From positions 1 to 64,000 of the forward strand of contig NZ_JQZV01000003.1 in NCBI RefSeq assembly GCF_000769115.1: a stretch of DNA of 64,000 nt, given 5' to 3'. A program made the translations under genes and the position numbers. The notes under the pieces are model-generated. The model was not told the DNA's origin, made no database searches, and saw only the letters and a program-made list of their open reading frames with translations. Source of the stretch: Porphyromonas canoris. Its GTDB lineage: Bacteria > Bacteroidota > Bacteroidia > Bacteroidales > Porphyromonadaceae. This document shows, in pieces, positions 9,142 through 17,772 of the stretch (its first letter is position 1; every line of letters starts with the position of its first letter).

Positions 9142-11247
9142 ATGAAAAAAACATTCTTTATGGCATGCCTCTGTGCTGCTATCGGATTCGGGAGCGGATC
9201 CGCAACAGCAGCTACTCCCGGTGCTTCTACGGAGAAGAAAGCAATGACTCCGGAAGTTTTACTTTCACTTACTCGTATTTCGGCACCTACACTCTCTCCC
9301 AATGGTCAGATGTATCTTTATAGCCGATCCATGCCCAATATCAAGGACAATAAGATTCTTTCCGAAGTGGTATTGGCGCGTCTTGATGGCAAAGGTGCTC
9401 CGGAGGTAATTTTAGGTACGGACAAGAAAGCTTCTCAGGCTACATTCTTATCGGATACGGAGATTGCTTATGTTGCAAAAGCGGGAGACTTCTCTCAGAT
9501 ATGGCTTTATAATACAGTAAGTAAGACATCTGTACAGCTCTCAAGTTTCGATTTTGATGTTACCGGATTCCTCTTTTCTCCAAACCGTGAAAAGGTTGTG
9601 GTGGTAAGAGATGTGGAGTTGCCCAATATCGCAACGGATAGAAACAAAGACCTTGACAAGATTTCCGGAAAGATCTACACCGATCTTATGTATAAGCATT
9701 GGGACGAGTGGAAGGTCTCCATACCGAAACCATTCGTTGCGAAGGCAGAAACCGGCTCCAATAAGATCGCCGGCGATCTCCTGCCTGTACTTAGAGCGGA
9801 TGAGTGGTTCGAGGCTCCTACCAAACCTCATGCCGGAATCGAGCAGTTCGCTTGGTCTAATGAAGGCAAATACTTGGCTTACTCTTGCCGCAAGAAAGTC
9901 GGATTGGAGTATGCTGTAAGCACAAATACAGACATCTATCTTTTCGATACAGAGACAGCCACTACGGTAAATCTTTCGGAAGGAATGATGGGCTACGATA
10001 CCAATCCTATGTTTTCTCCGGATGGTCAGTCCATTGCTTGGGTCAGTATGGAGCGCGATGGTTATGAGGCGGATATTAAGCGTCTGTTTGTGATGGATTT
10101 TAAGACACAGATGAAGAAGCACCATGCTCCCTACTTTGAACACCATGTAGATCAGTTCGTTTGGCTACCCGATGGAAAGAAGATTCGCTTTGTCGCTACC
10201 ATAGAAGCTCTTACCAATATCTACGAGATAGATCTTGCCACAGACAAGATAGAGGCCATAACCGAAGGCGTACACGATGTAACGGCATTCTCAGGCAATG
10301 GTCGTACCTTCGTTACCGGTATTCAGTCTTTCACTCACCCTACGGATCTCTTCCGCGTGGAGCTTCCTGCAAAGAAAACCAAGAAGAATAGAGGATTGGG
10401 CAAGCTCACAAAGCTCACCACAGAAAATGATGCCGTGCTTGCCGGTATAGAGATGGCTCAAGTGGAGAAAGTATGGATAGACACTACGGATGGTAAGAAG
10501 ATGCTCACATGGTTCGTGAAGCCTCCGTTCTTCGATCCTAATAAGAAGTATCCTGCTATTCTTTACTGTCAGGGAGGTCCTCAGAGTACGGTGAGCCAGT
10601 TCTGGAGTTATCGTTGGAACCTCAATACATTCTCTTCTTTCGGATATGTCATTGTGGCACCGAACCGCAGAGGCTTACCATCTTTTGGCAAGGAGTGGCT
10701 CGAACAGATCAGCGGAGATTATGGTGGTCAGAACATGAAAGACTACCTTGCTGCCATTGACCATGCCGCCACCCTTCCTTATATAGATAAAGATCGTTTG
10801 GGATGTACGGGCGCAAGTTACGGCGGATTCTCCACTTATTGGCTTGCCGGACATCACAACAAACGCTTCAAAGCGTTCTTCGCGCATGCCGGTATCTTCA
10901 ATCTTGAGGCGCAGTATCTCGAAACGGAAGAGAAGTTCTTTGCCAACTGGGATATGGGCGGTCCATACTGGGATAAGAGCAATGCCACCGCGCAGAAAAC
11001 ATTTGCCACCTCTCCTCACCGCTTTGTGGGCGAGTGGGACACTCCCATCTTCATCTGTCACGGGGAGTACGACTTCCGCATCCTTGCCTCCCAGGGCATG
11101 CAGGCTTTCGATGCCGCACGCATGAGAGGAATACCAACCGAGATGTTGTTGTATCCGGACGAAACACACTGGATATTGAAGCCTCAAAACGGAATGTTGT
11201 TCTACAGAAGCTTCCGGTCTTGGTTCGACAGATGGCTTAAGAAGTAA
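9142..11247 (+). CDS. S9 prolyl oligopeptidase family peptidase, DPP5-like
   Basis: This is a secreted serine peptidase of 701 aa. A signal peptide (about residues 1-23, ending SATA) is followed by a seven-bladed propeller region with WD40-like repeats (LSPNGQMYLYSRS, FSPDGQSIAWVS) and a C-terminal alpha/beta-hydrolase. The predicted triad is Ser559 (GASYGGF), Asp644 (HGEYDF) and His676 (DETHW). Length and order match the periplasmic dipeptidyl peptidase 5 of Porphyromonas, which releases dipeptides with a hydrophobic residue at P1. That identification is by pattern only; an acylaminoacyl-peptidase name is also possible. The HAD phosphatase gene begins 11 nt downstream, suggesting one transcript. 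Confidence 0.88.
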   Translation: MKKTFFMACLCAAIGFGSGSATAATPGASTEKKAMTPEVLLSLTRISAPTLSPNGQMYLYSRSMPNIKDNKILSEVVLARLDGKGAPEVILGTDKKASQATFLSDTEIAYVAKAGDFSQIWLYNTVSKTSVQLSSFDFDVTGFLFSPNREKVVVVRDVELPNIATDRNKDLDKISGKIYTDLMYKHWDEWKVSIPKPFVAKAETGSNKIAGDLLPVLRADEWFEAPTKPHAGIEQFAWSNEGKYLAYSCRKKVGLEYAVSTNTDIYLFDTETATTVNLSEGMMGYDTNPMFSPDGQSIAWVSMERDGYEADIKRLFVMDFKTQMKKHHAPYFEHHVDQFVWLPDGKKIRFVATIEALTNIYEIDLATDKIEAITEGVHDVTAFSGNGRTFVTGIQSFTHPTDLFRVELPAKKTKKNRGLGKLTKLTTENDAVLAGIEMAQVEKVWIDTTDGKKMLTWFVKPPFFDPNKKYPAILYCQGGPQSTVSQFWSYRWNLNTFSSFGYVIVAPNRRGLPSFGKEWLEQISGDYGGQNMKDYLAAIDHAATLPYIDKDRLGCTGASYGGFSTYWLAGHHNKRFKAFFAHAGIFNLEAQYLETEEKFFANWDMGGPYWDKSNATAQKTFATSPHRFVGEWDTPIFICHGEYDFRILASQGMQAFDAARMRGIPTEMLLYPDETHWILKPQNGMLFYRSFRSWFDRWLKK

Positions 11248-11258
11248 TCTCATTGCGG

Positions 11259-11888
11259 ATGAAAATAGAAAACATTGTCCTTGATCTCGGTGGCGTCCTG
11301 CTCCATCTTGATATTGAGGAGAGCATAAAAAGATTTCAAGAGATTGGCGTGTATGATGCACGCCAATTTCTTAACCCCTACAAGCAGAGCGGACTTTTCC
11401 TCGACCTTGAACGAGGGACGCTCTCCGCCTACGAGTTTGTCCGGGCGCTCTCGCAGAGATACGGACGCAGCTACACCTATAACGATATAGAGCACTGCCT
11501 GCTCGGCTTTGTCCGCGAAGCGCAAGCCTATAAGTTTGAGTTTATAGAGCAGCATCTTCTGCCTCACTACAACCTTTATCTCCTCAGCAATAATAATCCT
11601 TTCATCTACAATTGGTGTAATAGCAACTCCTTCCTGCCCGACAGAAGGAAGCTCGAAGGATTTTTCCACAAGACCTTTTGCTCCTATCACATGAATCTGT
11701 GCAAGCCGGAAGCCGAAATCTTTCAGGCAGCCATAGATATTTCCGGAATGGATCCGGAGAAAACCCTCTTTGTGGACGACGGAGAGGCAAACGTGGAGAT
11801 GGGGAAAAAGTTTGGCTTCCGAACGATCATGCCCCACAACGGAGCCGACTGGCGAAACGAACTCTTATCCATACTTCACCGGCAATGA
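11259..11888 (+). CDS. HAD-superfamily hydrolase
   Basis: This predicted phosphatase has 209 aa. HAD motif I appears as VLDLGGVLLHLD near residue 8 (in this form DxGGV, with the second Asp replaced by Gly, common in the HAD-IA epoxide-hydrolase/AGP-like group). Motif II is LLSNNN, motif III is the Lys in KPEAEIF, and motif IV is FVDDGEANV. The loss of the second motif-I Asp makes a standard phosphatase mechanism uncertain. I used the ATG at 11259 rather than the TTG at 11253. Its stop overlaps the start of yigZ (ATGA), so the two are translationally coupled. Confidence 0.85.
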   Translation: MKIENIVLDLGGVLLHLDIEESIKRFQEIGVYDARQFLNPYKQSGLFLDLERGTLSAYEFVRALSQRYGRSYTYNDIEHCLLGFVREAQAYKFEFIEQHLLPHYNLYLLSNNNPFIYNWCNSNSFLPDRRKLEGFFHKTFCSYHMNLCKPEAEIFQAAIDISGMDPEKTLFVDDGEANVEMGKKFGFRTIMPHNGADWRNELLSILHRQ

Positions 11889-12493
11889 CCGCATATAAGA
11901 CCATCCTTCAACGCTCCCAAAGCGCCCTGACCGAGAAGCGAAGCAAATTCATCTCCTTCGCCATCCCCGTAGCCTCTCCGGAAGAAGCACTGGAGGAGGT
12001 AGCAAAGTTGCGAAAAGAGTATTTCGATGCTCGCCATGTCTGCTGGGCTTATGTCGTGGGGACGCGAACGCGACAAGAGAGAGCCAACGACGACGGAGAA
12101 CCATCCTCCACAGCCGGAAAGCCCATCTTGGGACAGATACACTCCGCCGAACTGACCAATATCCTCGTTGCCGTTGTTCGCTACTTCGGGGGGATAAAGC
12201 TGGGGACGGGCGGACTCATCGTGGCCTACAAAGAAGCAGCCGCTCTGGCGATAGCGGCATCCGAAATCATCACCATAGACCTCGCCAGACGCTACAAAGT
12301 CTCTTTCGGATTCGATGACATCAACACCATCATGCGTGTGGCGAAGACCTATTCTGCCGAGACGGCAGATACCGAAAGCTCTCTCTCCGGATACCAATGG
12401 ACTTTCTCCGTGAAAGAGGAGCTTGCCGGTTCTTTTTTTGATGAAATCTCATCACTCTACTTTGCCGGAATAGAAGAGTTGCAAGAAGAATAA
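11885..12493 (+). CDS. yigZ: YigZ/IMPACT family protein
   Basis: This 202-aa protein belongs to the YigZ/IMPACT (UPF0029) family. The conserved core is visible: KRSKFISFAIPV at the N-terminus, then DARHVCWAYVVG, NDDGEPSSTAGKPILGQI, and VVRYFGGIKLGTGGLI. A C-terminal DUF1949-like domain follows. Eukaryotic IMPACT proteins regulate GCN2; the bacterial role is not settled. The true start is the ATG overlapping the HAD stop codon at 11885; longer readings upstream lie inside the HAD gene in another frame. This is the last gene of the DPP5-HAD-yigZ run. Confidence 0.9.
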   Translation: MTAYKTILQRSQSALTEKRSKFISFAIPVASPEEALEEVAKLRKEYFDARHVCWAYVVGTRTRQERANDDGEPSSTAGKPILGQIHSAELTNILVAVVRYFGGIKLGTGGLIVAYKEAAALAIAASEIITIDLARRYKVSFGFDDINTIMRVAKTYSAETADTESSLSGYQWTFSVKEELAGSFFDEISSLYFAGIEELQEE

Positions 12494-12521
12494 TCCCCCT
12501 ATCCCGTCATCGCACACTCTC

Positions 12522-12719
12522 GTCCGCACGCCAATTTATTTCCGTCCGCACACCAATAAATTTTTGCATATACGAAAATAAATTTCTGCATATGCAAAAA
12601 TATTTTTCTGCATATACGAAAAAATATTTCTGTCCGCATGAAAATTTTTTTCCATGCCCATGAAAAATTTTTTCTTGGCCACGGAAATTTATTTTCTTAC
12701 TAATCCAAAGTTTTTTTCT
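12522..12719. repeat. 22-bp tandem array, A/T-tract type (9 units)
   Basis: Nine units in strict 22-bp register fill most of the 12494-12840 gap between convergent yigZ and hmuY. Each unit begins with a mixed part (GTCCGCAC, GCATATACG, GCATATGC, ATGCCCATG and similar) and ends with an A/T tract (AATAAATTT, AAAATTTTTT). The sequence varies but the phase is kept. With one A/T tract per about two helical turns the DNA should be curved. The function is unknown. Confidence 0.8.
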
Positions 12720-12756
12720 GTAGACTATAAGTGAGTTTTGTCTGTCGTCAAAAAAT

Positions 12757-12788
12757 AAGAAGCCGTAAAGATAGATTTACGGCTTCTT
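12757..12788 (-). terminator. Terminator after hmuY (works from the minus strand)
   Basis: A 13-bp perfect stem (AAGAAGCCGTAAA, 12757-12769, with 12776-12788) and a 6-nt loop. On the minus strand it is followed by a TTATTTTTT tract, about 50 nt past the hmuY stop. Confidence 0.8.
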
Positions 12789-12840
12789 CTGCTTGTCTAT
12801 CCGTAGCGATGCGGATAGTCTGTATTCCAGATAATGGAAG

Positions 12841-13503
12841 TTAGTTCAGTTTCGTACTGCCATCGGCTTGGTAGACATATTTGAAGCTGATGTATCCCGG
12901 TCTGCCTTCTGCATTGGAGTAGCTGACGAACTTTACTTTGGCATACTTGCCGTCCGCCGTGCGGATGATGAAGATGTTTTCGTTGGGTGTATAAGTGGGA
13001 GGAGGTCCTTGGAACCTGATTGCCTCACCGAGTCGGATGTCTACTCTTGGTTGGAGCTGGATCTTGGAGATGCCGCTCAGCACAACGTTTGCCGTGGTTT
13101 GGTGTTCGATCACTTTACCATTGTAGCCGAGAGCAACGTAGTCTTCGTCTATGCCGTATCCTGTGATCGGTGCTTCTTTGACATCGGCAAGATTCTGCTT
13201 GTCTGTCTTGAGTGCGCCACCTTTCCCTTCGCCGGACTTACCGCTGTTCGTACGGAAGAAGAAGGAGTTGAACGCTATATCCCAGTCTGAACGCTCTTGA
13301 TAGTTGGACTCTGTAACGCCTCCCACTTCTTTGCCCGTAGCAAAAGAGAAGTAGATCCATTCTCCTTGAAACTCGGTAGGTTTGCTCTGTGTGTACTCTT
13401 TTGCAGAAGCATCGGGAGATGGAGCTTCTCCGGGCTTTTTTCCGCACGATGTCAGTGATAGCGCTGCCAGTATGACAAGCGAGATAAAGATTGTTCTGTT
13501 CAT
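12841..13503 (-). CDS. hmuY: HmuY-family haem-binding lipoprotein
   Basis: This outer-membrane lipoprotein has 220 aa; the signal ends at LSLTSC with the lipid Cys at residue 20. It matches the HmuY family, which strips haem from host proteins and passes it to the HmuR receptor: the family core includes GEWIYFSFATGKEV, SDWDIAFNSFFFRTNSG and the C-terminal FKYVYQADGS. It contains a single histidine (His134) and no methionine after the start, so the paired axial ligands known in studied HmuY proteins (His/His or Met/Met) cannot both be present. It lies 45 nt after hmuR in the same direction and ends at a terminator. Confidence 0.88.
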   Translation of the reverse strand: MNRTIFISLVILAALSLTSCGKKPGEAPSPDASAKEYTQSKPTEFQGEWIYFSFATGKEVGGVTESNYQERSDWDIAFNSFFFRTNSGKSGEGKGGALKTDKQNLADVKEAPITGYGIDEDYVALGYNGKVIEHQTTANVVLSGISKIQLQPRVDIRLGEAIRFQGPPPTYTPNENIFIIRTADGKYAKVKFVSYSNAEGRPGYISFKYVYQADGSTKLN

Positions 13504-13548
13504 AAGTGATAAGTATATAAGTTGTGTTTGAAGTAAAACGGGGGCAGA

Positions 13549-15594
13549 CTATATCTTGAGATGCAGAGATACAAAAGCGTTTCGCCCGATCCCCGTGTAT
13601 GAATTGAAGCTGACGATACCTGCGTGGTAGTCGAATATGTTGTCCACTCCGAGCGTTATCTGACCTACTTTGTCGTGGCGATAGGAGAGGGAAACGTGCC
13701 AGAGGGAGTACGCCGGAATGATTGTCGTGTAGTATTCCGTTGTCGTGGTACCGTTTTGTTCGAGATCTTCTTGGACGTCAAACTCCTTTTTGCCGATATA
13801 CGAACCGGAAAGGTTGATGTTGATGCCGCTCTTTTCCCATGAGCGATCGTACTCGGCACGAAGCGTTCCGGACAGAGTGCTTTGTGTGTTGAGCTGGAGA
13901 CTTTTGTTCTTTGTGGGGTGGAGGTAGCTGGCAGAAGCGTGGAGATGAAGCCCGTTCACAAACGGATTGAATCGTATCTGTGCCTGCAGTCCGGCAAGGA
14001 GAGAAGACTCGATGTTGTTGTAATGAAGTTCTTTTTGATTGTTCCGCCAAATGCCCTCGATCTTGTTGGAGAAGCTGTTGTAGTAGCCGGAGATCAGCGC
14101 ATAGAAGCGTCCGGAGACATACTCGGAAGAGAGAGAGAAGTAGTGGTTGCGCTCCGGTCGAAGTGCGGAGTTGCCATAGATCATGAACATACCGAGATGA
14201 TCCCAGTTCATGTGCAGCTCTTTGATACTCGGCGATCGGTATCCTGCGCCGTAATTGAAGCGGAGCGTTACCGGCATCAGCTTATATATGGCTGCCGCTT
14301 TGGGTGCAAGATTGAAGCCGTAAGCGTTGTGATAATCTCCTCTCAGCCCGGCTATAATGCCAAAGCGGGGAGTGATCTGCCAGTCCTCTTGAACGTAAAG
14401 AGATGCGCTGTGCTGGCTTCGGGCGGAGTAGCCAACATTGGTAAACTTATCCGTGTAAAGCATCTCGTCGAAGTATTCTGCGCCAAGGCTCAGCTCGTGA
14501 TGCTCTCCGATCTTCCGGACGTACGAGAGGCGCGGCTGCACCAAACGGTGTTTGTAGATGAGGTCTTTGCGTCCTTTTATCAGTTCGAACTTCTTGTACT
14601 TGTTGTACTGATCACCCGAAAGCGTGAGCTTGAGCATTCCCTTATTATCAAATGTATATGTTCCGGAGATGCTTCCGGCGATATCCGTGTTGTATTCGTA
14701 AAGGTTGTCCGGATTGAGATCATACTTGCTCATCTCGTACAGAGTGCCCGTAGCGGAGAGGGAGAGCCTTTTGTTCGGAGTGAATGTCAACACTTCACGT
14801 ACGCTGTTGGTACGGAAGCCTGAGACATTGGTCGGGGAAGTGCTTACCGGCAGCGTGATGGTAAGATCCTGTTTCTTGAAATGTTTTTTGAGCCCTTCGC
14901 TGTCATAGAGAGCGTAAGCGTCCGCACTCCGATGCGTCAGTGTGGTCTGTGTACTCCACTTGCTATGGCGGTAGGATGCGGTCAACGAGCCGTTCAGGTT
15001 GGGTGCATCGGCATTTCGTTTGAAGAGAGCGTATTTATCGCCTGCTTCTATCGAGGGATAGTTCGTCTGATAAGCCGGGCTCCACTTCGTGTCCAGTGAG
15101 AGTCGAAAACGATCTTTGGGCTTTTTCGTGATGATATTGATGACGCCTCCCATTGCCTGCGTACCATAGATGGCAGACCCGGCACCTTGGACAATCTCTA
15201 TCCTTTCTATATTGTTCAGATTGATCCGCTGGTAGTCTATATTATTGCCACTCTCTCCTGCCATACGCTCTCCATCTATAAGGAAAAGGATGTGTTTGCC
15301 ACTAAGCCCTTGCATATTGATGCTTGTTCCGAAACCGACCTCATTGAACGTAAGCCCCGGTACCTCTTGCGACAGAAGAGATTTAATGTCCGTAAGTCCT
15401 CTGGACTCTATCTGTTTGGCGGTGATCACCTGCGTCATCACAGAGGAGTTAGATATCTTTTTCGGAGTACGGGTTGCCGTTACCACTACTTCCTCGATCT
15501 CCCGGTAGTCATCGGCGTTGCGCTTCTTCCCTTGCTGTGCAAAGGAGGCAGAGTATATGAATATACCCAAGAGGGTAAAGATGATGCGAGTCAT
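13549..15594 (-). CDS. hmuR: TonB-dependent haem receptor HmuR
   Basis: This outer-membrane beta-barrel transporter has 681 aa. It has a signal peptide ending SASFAQ, a TonB box (EEVVVTA, about 35-41), a plug with MQGLSGKHILFLIDGERM (His101) and a barrel ending in aromatic FVSLHLKI. Haem-receptor signatures are YRSP at 452-455, His461/His466 and NSALRPE from 475, corresponding to the FRAP/NPNL box of haem receptors. It is the first gene of a two-gene unit with hmuY. The Porphyromonas gingivalis order is hmuY then hmuR, followed by hmuSTUV, so here the order is swapped and the later genes are absent from this window. A good promoter precedes it. Confidence 0.9.
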   Translation of the reverse strand: MTRIIFTLLGIFIYSASFAQQGKKRNADDYREIEEVVVTATRTPKKISNSSVMTQVITAKQIESRGLTDIKSLLSQEVPGLTFNEVGFGTSINMQGLSGKHILFLIDGERMAGESGNNIDYQRINLNNIERIEIVQGAGSAIYGTQAMGGVINIITKKPKDRFRLSLDTKWSPAYQTNYPSIEAGDKYALFKRNADAPNLNGSLTASYRHSKWSTQTTLTHRSADAYALYDSEGLKKHFKKQDLTITLPVSTSPTNVSGFRTNSVREVLTFTPNKRLSLSATGTLYEMSKYDLNPDNLYEYNTDIAGSISGTYTFDNKGMLKLTLSGDQYNKYKKFELIKGRKDLIYKHRLVQPRLSYVRKIGEHHELSLGAEYFDEMLYTDKFTNVGYSARSQHSASLYVQEDWQITPRFGIIAGLRGDYHNAYGFNLAPKAAAIYKLMPVTLRFNYGAGYRSPSIKELHMNWDHLGMFMIYGNSALRPERNHYFSLSSEYVSGRFYALISGYYNSFSNKIEGIWRNNQKELHYNNIESSLLAGLQAQIRFNPFVNGLHLHASASYLHPTKNKSLQLNTQSTLSGTLRAEYDRSWEKSGININLSGSYIGKKEFDVQEDLEQNGTTTTEYYTTIIPAYSLWHVSLSYRHDKVGQITLGVDNIFDYHAGIVSFNSYTGIGRNAFVSLHLKI

Positions 15595-15643
15595 TGCTTT
15601 ATACAGAACAGAGCATAGAATATTCTACTTCTGAATTTTTGTG

Positions 15644-15674
15644 CAAAACTATACATACCTTTCTTTCTACACAA
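15644..15674 (-). promoter_or_regulatory. Promoter of hmuR-hmuY
   Basis: On the minus strand TAGTTTTG (15644-15651) fits TAnnTTTG, and TTG (15672-15674) lies 20 nt upstream. It is about 50 nt before the hmuR start. I see no obvious Fur-box palindrome. Confidence 0.65.
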
Positions 15675-15758
15675 TAGCTATAAATCGGTATTTTGTTCCT
15701 CTCTTTTTGTCTGTGCATTAAGGGTAAAATCGGAGCCGTTATATTGCAGAAAGTTTCT

Positions 15759-15766
15759 TAAATTTG
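15759..15766 (+). promoter_or_regulatory. Promoter -7 box deciding the galE start
   Basis: TAAATTTG lies 28 nt before the ATG at 15794. It overlaps the TTG at 15764 that would otherwise extend galE by ten residues, so that longer start is unlikely. Confidence 0.55.
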
Positions 15767-15793
15767 CGAGAGCAAAAACCCAAAGAATTAGAT

Positions 15794-16822
15794 ATGAATA
15801 AGAAAACAATTTTGGTAACCGGCGGTACCGGTTATATCGGTTCTCATACCACCGTGGAGCTTCAAGCAGCCGGATATGATGTCATTATCGTGGATAACCT
15901 TTCCAATTCCAATAAAGAAGTGATAGACGGGATAGAGTCCATATCGGGTGTGCGTCCGTTGTTTTATGAGTTGGACTGCAACGATAAAGAGGGGCTAAGC
16001 CGCATCTTCTCTTCTCATCCGGGTATAGAGGGTATTATTCATTTCGCTGCAAGCAAGGCGGTAGGGGAGTCTGTGCAGAAACCACTGCTCTATTACCGTA
16101 ACAATATAGTAACACTACTGAACCTGCTGGAGCTGATGTCCGAGCATTATGTCAAGGGTATCGTCTTCTCCTCATCCTGCACCGTTTACGGGCAGCCGGA
16201 TATACTTCCCGTCACGGAAGCGGCTCCCACAAAACCTGCACTCTCTCCGTATGGCAACACGAAGCAGATCAACGAAGAGATCATACGCGACACCATCTAC
16301 TCCGGTGCGCCTTACAAAGCTATTCTGCTGCGCTACTTCAACCCGATAGGCGCGCATCCCTCTGCCAAGATAGGCGAGCTTCCCATCGGCGTACCCCAAA
16401 ATCTTGTCCCTTACATCACGCAAACCGCAGCCGGCATCCGTGCCGAACTGAGTGTCTTCGGGGATGATTACGACACACCGGACGGCTCTTGCATCAGAGA
16501 CTATATCAATGTGGTAGACCTTGCCAAAGCGCACGTCATCGCCATGGATCGTATGCTCAAGAGCGATAAAGGCGAACAGATGGAGGTCTTTAACATCGGA
16601 ACGGGACGAGGCGTCAGCGTTCTGGAGCTGGTGCATACCTTTCAAGAAGCTACCGGCGTGGCTCTTCCGTACAAGATTGTAGGACGAAGAGAGGGAGACA
16701 TAGAAAAGGTCTGGGCAGATCCCAAACATGCCAACGAAGTGTTGGGATGGCGGGCAGAAAAAGAGTTGGCTGAGACTCTTCTGAGCGCTTGGGACTGGCA
16801 GAAAAAACTGTCTCAAAAGTAA
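15794..16822 (+). CDS. galE: UDP-glucose 4-epimerase
   Basis: This NAD-dependent short-chain dehydrogenase/reductase (342 aa) interconverts UDP-glucose and UDP-galactose (or the N-acetyl forms). The Rossmann motif is TGGTGYIGSHT near the N-terminus. HFAASKAVGESVQKP is typical of GalE, the SSSCTVYG segment holds the catalytic Ser, and SPYGNTKQ holds the Tyr-x3-Lys pair. The length is standard. The start at ATG 15794 gives the usual N-terminus MNKKTILVTGG. It stands alone between the divergent hmu unit and the TPR gene and likely supplies sugar nucleotides for LPS or capsule. Confidence 0.93.
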   Translation: MNKKTILVTGGTGYIGSHTTVELQAAGYDVIIVDNLSNSNKEVIDGIESISGVRPLFYELDCNDKEGLSRIFSSHPGIEGIIHFAASKAVGESVQKPLLYYRNNIVTLLNLLELMSEHYVKGIVFSSSCTVYGQPDILPVTEAAPTKPALSPYGNTKQINEEIIRDTIYSGAPYKAILLRYFNPIGAHPSAKIGELPIGVPQNLVPYITQTAAGIRAELSVFGDDYDTPDGSCIRDYINVVDLAKAHVIAMDRMLKSDKGEQMEVFNIGTGRGVSVLELVHTFQEATGVALPYKIVGRREGDIEKVWADPKHANEVLGWRAEKELAETLLSAWDWQKKLSQK

Positions 16823-16907
16823 ACCTGTCCGTTTGCCCGGCTTTCTTTCCGCTCTCTATCCGCTACAAAATTAAGATGGTAGTATCAGGGTATTCAACTT
16901 TATTTTG

Positions 16908-16915
16908 TACTTTTG
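16908..16915 (+). promoter_or_regulatory. Promoter -7 box before the TPR gene
   Basis: TACTTTTG fits TAnnTTTG, 72 nt before the ATG at 16988. Confidence 0.45.
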
Positions 16916-16987
16916 TGGGCGGAATGAATTATTCTCTAATTTTTTGAGCATAAACTTAAAAGTCACATTTAGATTACGAGACTAAAA

Positions 16988-17665
16988 ATGAAGGATCAGA
17001 AACAACACTCTTCGTTAGGAGAGACTACAGCGGAAGCTATAACCCGTTCGGAGAAATTTTTAGACGAAAACAAGAAAGCTATTGTCTTTGTCATCATAGC
17101 AGCAGTAGCTTTGGTGGGTCTCATTTTGGGATACAAGTATCTGTACAAACAACCCCATGAGAAGAATGCAGAAAAGAGCATCTTCGTTGCGGAAAACTAT
17201 TTCGCCAAAGACTCTTTCCAGCTTGCTCTCAACGGTAACGGTGCAGACATCATGGGTTTCTTGGACGTAATCAAAAAGTATGACGATACACCTACAGGCA
17301 ATGTGGCTCATGCTTATGCAGGTATCTGCTACTACAAGCTCGGAGACTATGCAAAGGCTGAAGAGCATTTGAAGAAGTTCGACTCTTCGGATACCATGGT
17401 CGCACCTGCTTTGATCGGTCTTATCGGAGACTGCTATGTAGAGCAAGACAAGTATCAGGAAGCCATCGGCTACTTTGAAAAAGCAGCAAAGAGTGCCGAT
17501 AACGAGCTGATCTCTCCGATATATTTGAAGAAAGCGGCAACCGTTTACAAGCATCTTGGTCAGAATGACAAGGCTTTGGAATGCTACAAAACCATCAAGG
17601 AAAAGTACTACGCTTCTCAAGATGCTCAAGATATAGACAAGTACATAGAGCAGCTATCGTTCTAA
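16988..17665 (+). CDS. Membrane-anchored tetratricopeptide-repeat protein
   Basis: A 225-aa protein. A short cytoplasmic N-terminus is followed by one hydrophobic helix (about 33-52, AIVFVIIAAVALVGLILGYK) and then TPR units such as GNVAHAYAGICYYKLGDYAK and IGYFEKAAK. The layout resembles YfgM-like anchored TPR proteins that associate with secretion or envelope assembly machinery, but TPRs are generic and I cannot name a partner. A terminator follows at 17690-17733, so the gene appears monocistronic. Confidence 0.75.
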   Translation: MKDQKQHSSLGETTAEAITRSEKFLDENKKAIVFVIIAAVALVGLILGYKYLYKQPHEKNAEKSIFVAENYFAKDSFQLALNGNGADIMGFLDVIKKYDDTPTGNVAHAYAGICYYKLGDYAKAEEHLKKFDSSDTMVAPALIGLIGDCYVEQDKYQEAIGYFEKAAKSADNELISPIYLKKAATVYKHLGQNDKALECYKTIKEKYYASQDAQDIDKYIEQLSF

Positions 17666-17689
17666 ACATCCGTTTAGACCCGAAGAATA

Positions 17690-17733
17690 AGAGAGGGTGC
17701 GTCTTTCATCAAGGCGCATCCTCTTTCTTTTTC
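17690..17733 (+). terminator. Terminator after the TPR gene
   Basis: GAGGGTGCG (17693-17701) pairs with CGCATCCTC (17715-17723) with one wobble and is followed by TTTCTTTTTC. Confidence 0.75.
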
Positions 17734-17772
17734 AGGTGTCTGTCCGGATGTCTTCTCCCGAAAGATTTTTTT

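Noticed and set aside
11678-11884. N-terminal extension of YigZ
   Set aside because: This frame lies inside the HAD gene; the ATG at 11885 overlapping the HAD stop gives the normal YigZ N-terminus.
13624-15618. Long plus-strand open frames opposite hmuR
   Set aside because: They are shadows of the receptor gene; their products lack any family pattern, while the minus-strand frame has clear TonB-receptor motifs.
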